64,000 nt of DNA from PVC group bacterium (lineage in GTDB: Bacteria; Verrucomicrobiota; Kiritimatiellia; UBA8416). The stretch is from the NCBI GenBank assembly GCA_003567005.1, contig PXBF01000180.1, forward strand, positions 1 to 64,000, read 5' to 3'. A program made the position numbers and the translations under genes. Shown here in pieces: positions 53,195 through 60,749 of this stretch (positions within the stretch are counted from its first letter, which is position 1; the number at the start of each line of letters is the position of its first letter). The notes beneath the pieces were generated by a model. That model ran no database searches, was not told where the DNA came from, and worked only from the letters and a program-made list of their open reading frames with translations.

Positions 53195-54070
53195 ATGCCG
53201 TCACAAGAAAAAACGGTAGGCGAAGTATTAGACTTAGGAGAGTCGTATCTTGATGTACAAGGGATTATGGAGCCGCGCACAAAATGCGAGCTTTTGCTTG
53301 CAAGGTTATTAGCTGTTTCACGTCTCGACCTGCATGCGCTGCACAAAAAGCCGCTGGAAGAGATACAATTACAGGCGATGCGTAGGGGCTTAAAACGATT
53401 GCGTGATGGCGAACCTGTTCAGCATGTGCTTGGCGAAACCGGTTTCATGGATCATGTTTTCAAGACTGACCGAAGGGCATTGATTCCACGTCCTGAAACG
53501 GAAATTCTTGTTAATCGTGTATTGCAGGATAAGGTTCTTTGGAAGCAGGAACAGCCATGTATTGTTGATGTAGGCACAGGGAGTGGCTGTATTATCTTAA
53601 GCGTGGCGGCATCAAAACCCCATGCTCGTTATTTGGCCATTGATATCAGTGAGGATGCACTCTCACTGGCGCAGGAAAATGCTGAGCGACTGCAGTTGCA
53701 GAACAACATCATTTTCTATGCAGGTGAGCTGGGGGATGTTGCAGAACCGGAAATGCTGGATGCGATTATAGCGAATCTGCCGTATATTCCTACCGCTGCA
53801 ATTGAACGGCTCAACCGTGACGTGCGTGATTTCGAGCCCCGCATGGCACTCGATGGCGGCGAAAGCGGACTAGATCTTATCGCAGATTTGATTGCGGATG
53901 CCGCCATTGTATTGAAAAATCATGGCAAGATCTTTCTAGAGATTGGGTGCGAACAAGGGCAGGCTGTAACGCAACTCCTGCAGGAAAACGGGTTCCGGGA
54001 TATCGAAGTGCTACAGGATCTGGCAGGCCGAGACCGTGTTGTGTGTAGTTCATTGTCGGGCGTTGTTTAG
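53195..54070 (+). CDS. prmC: Release factor glutamine methyltransferase
   Basis: A 291-residue protein with the PrmC arrangement: an N-terminal five-helix domain (CELLLARLLAVSRLDLHALHKKPL), PVQHVLGETGFMDHVFKTDRRALIPRPETEILV, a SAM site (IVDVGTGSGCIILSVA), and LDAIIANLPYIPTAAI. The usual NPPY motif that binds the Gln side chain is NLPY here, a change known in some relatives. It methylates the Gln of the GGQ motif in RF1 and RF2. GGGAG lies five bases before the ATG. Its stop codon overlaps that of the convergent obgE gene by four bases (54067-54070). Confidence 0.93.
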   Translation: MPSQEKTVGEVLDLGESYLDVQGIMEPRTKCELLLARLLAVSRLDLHALHKKPLEEIQLQAMRRGLKRLRDGEPVQHVLGETGFMDHVFKTDRRALIPRPETEILVNRVLQDKVLWKQEQPCIVDVGTGSGCIILSVAASKPHARYLAIDISEDALSLAQENAERLQLQNNIIFYAGELGDVAEPEMLDAIIANLPYIPTAAIERLNRDVRDFEPRMALDGGESGLDLIADLIADAAIVLKNHGKIFLEIGCEQGQAVTQLLQENGFRDIEVLQDLAGRDRVVCSSLSGVV

Positions 54071-55077
54071 GCTTCGGGAGCAAGCATTTGGTGCAGGGTT
54101 GCCTTGACATCATCCAAGCCTTGGCCGGATGTCGCGGAAATGGGAATGGGCGTTATTTTGGTTTCCTTGCAAAATGTCTCGTAATGCTCAGACGACTCTG
54201 GAACATCCATTTTGTTGGCTAGTACGATGCGAGGGCGCTGAAGCAGCTCTTGGTTATATTGCCCCAACTCATTGATGAGGTCCTTATAGTCTGCATGGGG
54301 TTCACGACCGTCCGTGCCTGCCATATCAATGACCATGACGATCAGTTTCGCACGCTCGATATGCCGCAGGAACTTATCGCCTAAACCTACGCCATCGTGT
54401 GCGCCATGAATGATTCCCGGAATATCGATGATTTTGATTTTCGTGTAGTCCTCGAAGACGATCGTACCCGGCACAGGGTTGATTGTGGTGAAAGGGTAGG
54501 AGGCAATTTTCGGGTGTGCATGACTTACGGATGTCAGCAAAGATGACTTGCCTGCATTTGGAAAACCTACAAGACCTGCATCAGCAACAATCTTGAGCTC
54601 AAGGTCAAGTGTGATTTCCTGACCCAGTTCTCCAGGTGTTGTTTCTTCCGGGGCCTGATGCGTTGAGGATTTGAAATGAACATTTCCTAAACCGCCTTTG
54701 CCGCCTTTAGCGACAAGTAACTCTTCTTCTGGTTGCAGAAGTTCTCCTAGAAAGTCCATCGTTTCACGGTCACGTGCGACTGTTCCAAGCGGCACGTCAA
54801 TGACACAATCCGCACCATTTTTGCCATGCATTTTCTTTCCGCGTCCATGACCACCGTGGCCGGCGCGCCGGTGTGGCTCAAAATACAGGGCAATGAGGGA
54901 ATCTACATCGGGATTGGACCGCAGGATAATGTGACCGCCTCTCCCCCCATCGCCTCCATCGGGGCCACCCTTGGGCACAAATTTTTCCCGTCGGAAGGAG
55001 GCAGATCCATTTCCGCCGTTGCCAGCATTGGCATATACTACCGCATGGTCTACAAATTTACGCGTCTTCACGCCCAC
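54067..55077 (-). CDS. obgE: Obg/CgtA GTPase
   Basis: The glycine-rich Obg domain (AGNGGNGSASFRREKFVPKGGPDGGDGGRGGHIILRS in parts) covers residues 1-165. The G domain follows with GFPNAGKSS (G1), a TTINPVPG switch, DIPGI (G3), NKMD (G4) and SATSGQG (G5). The variable C-terminal domain of some Obg proteins is absent. The protein helps assemble the 50S subunit. The start is a GTG, at 55077 or more probably at 55071 (KTRKFVDHAVV), since no ATG fits. It follows rpmA by 12 bases in the conserved rplU-rpmA-obgE order. Confidence 0.96.
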   Translation of the reverse strand: MGVKTRKFVDHAVVYANAGNGGNGSASFRREKFVPKGGPDGGDGGRGGHIILRSNPDVDSLIALYFEPHRRAGHGGHGRGKKMHGKNGADCVIDVPLGTVARDRETMDFLGELLQPEEELLVAKGGKGGLGNVHFKSSTHQAPEETTPGELGQEITLDLELKIVADAGLVGFPNAGKSSLLTSVSHAHPKIASYPFTTINPVPGTIVFEDYTKIKIIDIPGIIHGAHDGVGLGDKFLRHIERAKLIVMVIDMAGTDGREPHADYKDLINELGQYNQELLQRPRIVLANKMDVPESSEHYETFCKETKITPIPISATSGQGLDDVKATLHQMLAPEA

Positions 55078-55089
55078 GCCCGTGTACTT

Positions 55090-55344
55090 TTAGGCCACTT
55101 CGGCTGGCACAATGCTTACGACTTTGCCACCTTTTTCGAAGGCAACGGTACCGGATTTGAGAGCAAATAGCGTGTCGTCTTTGCCGCGTTTTACATGGCT
55201 ACCTGGCGCAAAGCGTGTTCCACGCTGCCGCACCAGAATCGAGCCTGCCGATACAACTTGTCCAGCGAAACGCTTGACACCAAGCATTTTCGGGTTGCTG
55301 TCGCGTCCATTTTTGGCGGAGCCGCCGCTTTTCTTATGTGCCAT
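55090..55344 (-). CDS. rpmA: 50S ribosomal protein L27
   Basis: The 84-residue protein is L27: [35 protein letters not shown] start and [18 protein letters not shown] in the core. It begins directly with AHKK, without the cleavable N-terminal extension found in Firmicutes and Fusobacteria. Its N-terminal tail reaches the peptidyl transferase centre. GGGAG lies upstream of the ATG. It is the second gene of the rplU-rpmA-obgE operon. Confidence 0.98.
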   Translation of the reverse strand: MAHKKSGGSAKNGRDSNPKMLGVKRFAGQVVSAGSILVRQRGTRFAPGSHVKRGKDDTLFALKSGTVAFEKGGKVVSIVPAEVA

Positions 55345-55369
55345 GATTCATCTCCCAGCTGTTGCCGCT

Positions 55370-55684
55370 TTAGGCAATCGATTCAACTTTTAATACCGTG
55401 AGGGACTGACGATGTCCAATTTTACGGGAATACCCTTTACGGCGCTTTTTCTTGAAATTGAAAATCTTATCACCACGAACCTGATCTTCAACCGTTGCCT
55501 GCACCGTCGCACCTTCGACGGTGGGTTTTCCAACGGTTAAAGCAGAGCCGTCAGATAAGGCCAACACTTTATCTAATGCGATTTTAGTACCTACCTCGGC
55601 ATCCAGCTTTTCAACGTTCAGCGTATCACCGGTTTGTACGCGGTACTGTTTGCCGCCGGTTTCAACTACGGCATATGCTTCCAT
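55370..55684 (-). CDS. rplU: 50S ribosomal protein L21
   Basis: The 104-residue protein is L21: AYAVVETGGKQYRVQTGDTL at the start and the KKKRRKGYSRKIGHRQSLTVLKV C-terminal signature in pieces. It binds 23S rRNA. AAGGA lies nine bases before the ATG. It is the first gene of its operon; a good promoter is found 50 bases upstream, and the leader is too short for an elaborate regulatory RNA. Confidence 0.98.
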   Translation of the reverse strand: MEAYAVVETGGKQYRVQTGDTLNVEKLDAEVGTKIALDKVLALSDGSALTVGKPTVEGATVQATVEDQVRGDKIFNFKKKRRKGYSRKIGHRQSLTVLKVESIA

Positions 55685-55733
55685 TTCAACACTTCCTTAC
55701 TCATTAATTTCACTTTATGGAACAAGATGCGTG

Positions 55734-55762
55734 AATCTACTGCCACAATAATGCATTGTCAA
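55734..55762 (-). promoter_or_regulatory. Promoter of the rplU-rpmA-obgE operon
   Basis: On the minus strand a consensus -35 TTGACA (55762 to 55757) and a -10 TAGATT (55739 to 55734) are separated by exactly 17 bases. Transcription would start near 55727, some 43 bases before the rplU ATG. This is the best sigma70-type promoter in the window. Confidence 0.75.
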
Positions 55763-55837
55763 CGTCAAAAACCGCTTATCCAACGATTGAACGCGTAATG
55801 ACGGAGTACATGCTATAATTGCTTTTATCGCGACAGA

Positions 55838-56926
55838 TCAGGTTCCGCTGTTTTGTTTGTCGGCAAGTAACTGGGCCTTCATGGAAATCTCGGCTGCTTT
55901 GAAGGCATGCTCTTGTGTCATGGCGTTTTCAGTACGGTTGAGTACGTCAAGAACCAGTTGCGGGAAGTAGGGATGACCCACCTGACCGGCACAATGGATT
56001 TCCTGTTCGCCTTGCTCATCGACAAGGAAAAGAATATTACCGCCCGTGTCGCGAGCAAGATCATGGTTTTTGCGTATCTCGATAGAACCTTTTGTGCCGA
56101 GAACAAAGGTGCGCCCATCTCCCCATGTTTTAGAGCCTTTAGGATTAAACCAGTCGACGCGACAGTAACAAGAGGCTCCATCCGATGATTGGAGTAATGC
56201 TTCGCCAAAGTCTTCAAGCCCCGGATATTCGGGATTATCGAAATTCTCGACGCGTGCAGAGAGAACTTCCATGTCGCTGGCTCCGGTAAAATGCAGGAAT
56301 TGTTCGAATTGATGCGATCCGATGTCGGTGAGGATACCGCCATACTTTTCTTTCTGGAAGAACCAATCTGGACGTCTTCCAGCAGCAAGATTGTGCGGGG
56401 CCAGATTCAGTACCTGCAACACACGGCCAATCGCCCCTTGGCGGATGATTTCGCCTGCATGCCAGGTTGCCTCACTGCCAAGTCGTTCGCAATAATATAC
56501 CATGTATTTGCGGCCGGTCTTCTTCACGACTGTACGTGCCTCCTCCAATTGTTCGAGAGTGGTGAAGGGACTCTTGTCAGTAAAATAATCCTTTCCCGAT
56601 TCCATGACACGAATACCGATGGGGCCGCGATCGCATGGCACGGCCGCCGATGTAACCATATGCAAGCTGCTATCATCGAGAACTTCTGCGAAGTTGGAAA
56701 CGACCTTGGCTTCGGGGTGATGTTTTATGAAATCAGCAATTCTTTCGGGTTTCGGATCATAAATGTACTTTAACTGCCCACCGGCTTGGATAAGTCCCTC
56801 AATTTGACCATGTATATGTCCATGATCGAAATAGGCCGCTGCAAACGTGAACTCGCCTGGATTTACAACGGGTTTGGCTTTTGTAAATTGTGGTTTGAAA
56901 CTTTGTCCATCACGTGCGTCGCTCAT
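55838..56926 (-). CDS. Gfo/Idh/MocA-family oxidoreductase
   Basis: A 362-residue protein with an N-terminal NAD(P)-binding fold (TFAAAYFDHGHIHGQIEGLIQAGGQLKYIYDPKPERIADFI in parts) and a C-terminal alpha/beta dimerisation domain containing GGILTDIGSHQFEQFLHFTG, the region of the catalytic Asp and His. The common EKP motif reads TDKSP. These enzymes oxidise or reduce sugars, inositols or similar polyols. No signal peptide or twin-arginine motif is present, unlike many PVC relatives. AGGAG precedes the ATG. It lies alone between the Bat operon and rplU, with 226 bases upstream in which only a weak promoter is visible, so the substrate cannot be inferred. Confidence 0.88.
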   Translation of the reverse strand: MSDARDGQSFKPQFTKAKPVVNPGEFTFAAAYFDHGHIHGQIEGLIQAGGQLKYIYDPKPERIADFIKHHPEAKVVSNFAEVLDDSSLHMVTSAAVPCDRGPIGIRVMESGKDYFTDKSPFTTLEQLEEARTVVKKTGRKYMVYYCERLGSEATWHAGEIIRQGAIGRVLQVLNLAPHNLAAGRRPDWFFQKEKYGGILTDIGSHQFEQFLHFTGASDMEVLSARVENFDNPEYPGLEDFGEALLQSSDGASCYCRVDWFNPKGSKTWGDGRTFVLGTKGSIEIRKNHDLARDTGGNILFLVDEQGEQEIHCAGQVGHPYFPQLVLDVLNRTENAMTQEHAFKAAEISMKAQLLADKQNSGT

Positions 56927-57152
56927 CTTACTATCTCCTGATTATCTGATATATGGTAGACTACATGCATTTTGACAGTACAAAAGGCCCTTTTGTGCTT
57001 CAAGTGGTAAATGCAAACGATCCGTATTTCATTCGTTGTTTACCCATAGTCTTTCATGCCGTTGCGTGTATGATTTCTTTGGGATACATGTACGCTGGCA
57101 CAAATGATCTTCTCTTGATACCGTTTTCTTTGCATCAGTCTGGCTGATAGGA

Positions 57153-58232
57153 CTACGGCGCGGCAAGAGCTGTTAAAGGAATCCAGCCTCGGTTGCTTTT
57201 GAAGTCGACAAGAGCCCAATTTTGGTACGTTTCCAAAACACGTATGGTAATATCCGGAGGTATCGTAAAGGTTGACATACTAGCCGTTGATGGCGCAACA
57301 AAGGCGCGTGTAGCATCGGGGAGTTGTACGCGGTTTCTATTGGCTCCCATACGGCGAATGAGCTCTTGCTCATCCGCGGTTTCTGTTGGATCGGGTTGTT
57401 CTTCGATTGGTTCCTCTACATAGGCTAAGGCAAAAGGGCCGAATACATCACGTTCATATTCTCCCGACTCCGTATTGAACCAAACAAAAGGAATGGACGG
57501 AAGCTCTTGGAGAGATTTGTCCATTGGAACGACGGTTTGATGGAAAACATAACGCCCCGCGCGTTGCGTATCCTGTGACTGCCTTACACGATAGGCTCGT
57601 AGAAATGAGCTTGACCGAATGGCAGGTATCGCATCGTCCGGAATCCAGCCATTCCCTTGTAACGTTGTCTTTATCGTTACGAGATCTCCCGTTTCAATTT
57701 CCAAGGGAGAAGCTTCCATGCTGATGGAAAAATCCCCGATGATGCCTGAAAAATCGTCTGGCGGCGGGGGTAAAGGTTGCACCGCAATTTTGATTTCGGG
57801 TACCTGTAGACTCAGCGGCCGCTCTTCGATTGTTGATCCGAAAAAGGATCGCACGCGTTCGCGTGAAGTTAGGCGCAGCACGGGGGTAAATGATATTTCC
57901 TTGGGCTCCATGGCGCGTGCTTTTGCACGGTAGCGTCGGCGGGTGATTTCGTGACCGCCTTCGCGTTCACGTTGAACCGTTAGCGCTTCGAATGATCCCA
58001 AAATCCGCATGACGTCACGGTCCGGTAGATTGGCAAGATCAAGACGTGAAGATATTTCAATATCCCGGGAGATAATTTCAAGTGTCACCGTGAAGATTTC
58101 TTTGACATAAGGAGTTGGGTTGCTCACGTAAAGACGTGCCTCTACGGGTGGCGAAGGGAGGTCCTGTCCCAAGGCGGGACGCATGCCAACTAAGCTACTA
58201 AGGATACCGATGGGAACAAGGAATTTGATCAT
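57153..58232 (-). CDS. BatD-like exported protein with C-terminal SH3-like segment
   Basis: A signal peptide (MIKFLVPIGILSSLVGMRPALGQ) is followed by beta-sandwich regions of the BatD (oxygen tolerance) type: ARLYVSNPTPYVKEIFTVTLEI, then a second unit starting FSISMEASPLEIETGDLVTIKTTLQGNG. The last 50 residues (DITIRVLETYQNWALVDFKSNRGWIPLTALA) look like a bacterial SH3 domain, often a peptidoglycan or protein binder. The protein lacks the membrane anchor of full BatD proteins. Its start overlaps the stop of the BatD-BatE gene by four bases (ATGA at 58232-58229), making it the last gene of the Bat operon. It is probably a periplasmic partner of the Bat complex; its precise role is unknown. Confidence 0.78.
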   Translation of the reverse strand: MIKFLVPIGILSSLVGMRPALGQDLPSPPVEARLYVSNPTPYVKEIFTVTLEIISRDIEISSRLDLANLPDRDVMRILGSFEALTVQREREGGHEITRRRYRAKARAMEPKEISFTPVLRLTSRERVRSFFGSTIEERPLSLQVPEIKIAVQPLPPPPDDFSGIIGDFSISMEASPLEIETGDLVTIKTTLQGNGWIPDDAIPAIRSSSFLRAYRVRQSQDTQRAGRYVFHQTVVPMDKSLQELPSIPFVWFNTESGEYERDVFGPFALAYVEEPIEEQPDPTETADEQELIRRMGANRNRVQLPDATRAFVAPSTASMSTFTIPPDITIRVLETYQNWALVDFKSNRGWIPLTALAAP

Positions 58233-60748
58233 GTGCTTTCCTCCTCATGATGCAGCTCGTAAATCCCTTGGATTTGACGGCGTTGCATTGCCCAGTCTTG
58301 CTCATTCTGGTGCTCGGCATACACAGATGCAGCAATGCTGATACTGAACAGCATCAATGCAACTGCAGTTGGTAGCATGAGCCATTTGGCGATCGAGCTG
58401 AACCGGCGAATCGTGGCTAGTATCCAAATAAGAGAAAACAAGAATGCAGCAGCAGTTAGACGACTCGAGACCGTGATACGGTAATGCCAAAACAGTAAGG
58501 TGCGAATCCAAGGAAGTTGCAGGGTCGGGTTTTGTGTCACCATACGCTGGGCTACCAGCATGTTCCTGCGAACATTCCAGGAAGTGGCTCCACGTCGCTC
58601 AGCCCACTGCAGTATAGGTAAGGCGAGCCCAGGTTGTTCGGCGAGTAAGAGTGCTGTTCCCAGGTTATAGAGCAAGACAGGATCGCGGTCGCCTTGATCC
58701 ATTCGATCGGCCAGCGCATTGGCCGCTCTTGCGAAGTCTTCTGTGGTCTGGGATTGCATTAAAAGCAATGTCGATCTGCGTTCTTCAAAACGCGATACTT
58801 GATCGGCATGCACCGAAACTGCTACTCCCAGTGCGGACAGCAAAATGAACAAGACGCAATGAGTCCTGCGTATGAGATGGAACAATACAGGTTTCTTCCC
58901 TTGCTGATGCTTTGCCGCAATCGTATCGATAATCTTTCGAATCTGGTTGCTATCTGTCTCATTGCGTCCGCTATATGCTGTCTGTGTTAAAATTTCCACG
59001 ATGCGGTCTCTGTCTTGCTGCTTCATGTCAAGTCGCTGTAAAATATTGTGCATGCTCTGAACGTCACCTTTGGCGAAGGCTTGACCAAGTGTAAGCGTCA
59101 GGTAACGCCGCAATATGTTCACAGCGTTGTGATTGGATTGTTGCAACTGTGCGAGGGCATCCTGATATGCCTGCTTCCTTTGCAGGTGCGCCTGTATTAT
59201 CGGGATATGGGTTGGTAGCCGCTGTATCAGAACAGATAATAGAAATACAACGGGTCCTAACAACAAAAGCGGTATATGCCATGTTGCGCGGAATAGCGTT
59301 GAGGTCCTGGGGCGTTGCCAATCGAACGGGGCCGGTGGAAGATCACCAGGCGGAGCACTGAACATATAAGCAATTCTGCCGCGCGTGGGTACTGTGGTTA
59401 TCATTTCATGTTCCAGTTCCTCGGACGGATTTACGCGAATAGGTAGTGGATCACTTCTTGTGGTTTTATATGTCCGGCTCGCTAGATCGAAATAGGCAAT
59501 TTCCAGTACAGGGATTTCGAGGGTACCTGCATGACGGGGACGTATGATATACGCAAAGCGTCTTCCGTTAGCGATCGATTCGCTTCGGATGGGGCTAGGC
59601 TGGATGCGAAAGTCTTGTTCGAGAGGGGCAAGGGTTTCCGGACGTGGAGACCGGATGCGGTTTGGCGCACCATCGCCGGAAATTTCAACGGTAAGCGTTA
59701 CGGGGTCCCCAACTTGACATACCTGCGTATCGAGAAACGTTTCGATCGTAAAGTGAGAGCCCGAAGCACCAATAAATGTGGGCGGTCGTCCACGACTGGG
59801 GGGGGGCTGTACCTGCACAGTGACAGCATCTCCCCATGCATAAATGTCGGACTGCTGCGCATTGCCGTCAGGCGCTATCTGCGTAATGACATTTCCGCGA
59901 AATCGTACCGGACCAAATGTATAGTCACCCGCGCGATCGGCAGACCAACGTGTTCTCAATTCGTAGAGGTAGAAATGGTTGTCTTCAGGGTCTGTAATAC
60001 GTGGCAACCGAAAGCGAGCGGCATCTTCTCTTGCGAACATTCCGCCGAACGGATCTCGTCCAAGCACGCGATCATTGATACGGAAAGCTTCGCCATCACG
60101 CACAAAGAAGCGTTGCAATAACTGGGTAATATTTTCACTTTTGAGTCCTTCGCCCGGGTGGAGATCGAGGTAGGGAATGCGAAGGTGCGGTGCGTCGGGA
60201 ATGGGAGTGTGCATTTCAAGTGGTGGTGGAGGCTTGCGGATGCGAACGAACAGCGATACATCGAATTCTTCATCGAGAATAACCGTATTCGTAGGGGCAG
60301 TAACCCACAATTGTACATATGGCTGCACAGGTATAGGCTTAACGTCCAGCGTAGGGGTATCGATAGGGATTGGATCACCCTTAGGGTCTTGAAGGGTAAT
60401 CGGTGCAAAAGACAGTGTCCCCGTATCCTGTGGCTCAACACGGTAGAGAAATGTTCTTCCGGATCGTCTCGTGATTTGTTGGCGTCCGTTACGTACTTGA
60501 ATGCTATGCTGGCTGCGATCCTGTTGACTGATTAGCGTAATATTGGCAGGAATGGCAGAAAGATCAGGTGCACCAAGGTCGGGATGATAGCCATGGACAA
60601 AAATGCTAAGTTGGGCTGTTTCGCCGAGAAAGATCTCCGAGGGAGACACGGAAGCTTCCATACGCAAAACTTGCTGTTCAGCGGGCGATAGCGATGGCAA
60701 CATCCATGCGCTACATATTAGGATCCCTAAAGATAGCCGGCTCTTCAT
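58229..60748 (-). CDS. BatD-BatE fusion protein
   Basis: A signal peptide (LGILICSAWMLPSLSPAE) leads a BatD part (residues about 25-480) with repeated beta-sandwich units: MEASVSPSEIFLGETAQLSIFVHG and GSHFTIETFLDTQVCQVGDPVTLTVEISGDG in pieces. A membrane span near residue 500 and a helical cytoplasmic segment come next. Then a second part resembling BatE has a span (VLFILLSALGVAVSVHA), TPR-like helices (PVLLYNLGTALLLAEQPGLALPILQWAERRG in parts) and two further spans. Bat proteins are linked to aerotolerance and envelope stress in Bacteroides and Leptospira. It starts one base after the BatB-BatC stop, so translation is coupled. The fusion of D and E is unusual relative to separate genes. Confidence 0.85.
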   Translation of the reverse strand: MKSRLSLGILICSAWMLPSLSPAEQQVLRMEASVSPSEIFLGETAQLSIFVHGYHPDLGAPDLSAIPANITLISQQDRSQHSIQVRNGRQQITRRSGRTFLYRVEPQDTGTLSFAPITLQDPKGDPIPIDTPTLDVKPIPVQPYVQLWVTAPTNTVILDEEFDVSLFVRIRKPPPPLEMHTPIPDAPHLRIPYLDLHPGEGLKSENITQLLQRFFVRDGEAFRINDRVLGRDPFGGMFAREDAARFRLPRITDPEDNHFYLYELRTRWSADRAGDYTFGPVRFRGNVITQIAPDGNAQQSDIYAWGDAVTVQVQPPPSRGRPPTFIGASGSHFTIETFLDTQVCQVGDPVTLTVEISGDGAPNRIRSPRPETLAPLEQDFRIQPSPIRSESIANGRRFAYIIRPRHAGTLEIPVLEIAYFDLASRTYKTTRSDPLPIRVNPSEELEHEMITTVPTRGRIAYMFSAPPGDLPPAPFDWQRPRTSTLFRATWHIPLLLLGPVVFLLSVLIQRLPTHIPIIQAHLQRKQAYQDALAQLQQSNHNAVNILRRYLTLTLGQAFAKGDVQSMHNILQRLDMKQQDRDRIVEILTQTAYSGRNETDSNQIRKIIDTIAAKHQQGKKPVLFHLIRRTHCVLFILLSALGVAVSVHADQVSRFEERRSTLLLMQSQTTEDFARAANALADRMDQGDRDPVLLYNLGTALLLAEQPGLALPILQWAERRGATSWNVRRNMLVAQRMVTQNPTLQLPWIRTLLFWHYRITVSSRLTAAAFLFSLIWILATIRRFSSIAKWLMLPTAVALMLFSISIAASVYAEHQNEQDWAMQRRQIQGIYELHHEEEST

Positions 60749-60749
60749 A

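Noticed and set aside
56953..57147. Open frame of 64 codons on the plus strand in the gap upstream of the Gfo/Idh/MocA gene
   Set aside because: It has no ribosome binding site, the composition is not protein-like, and it lies across the expected leader of the minus-strand gene.
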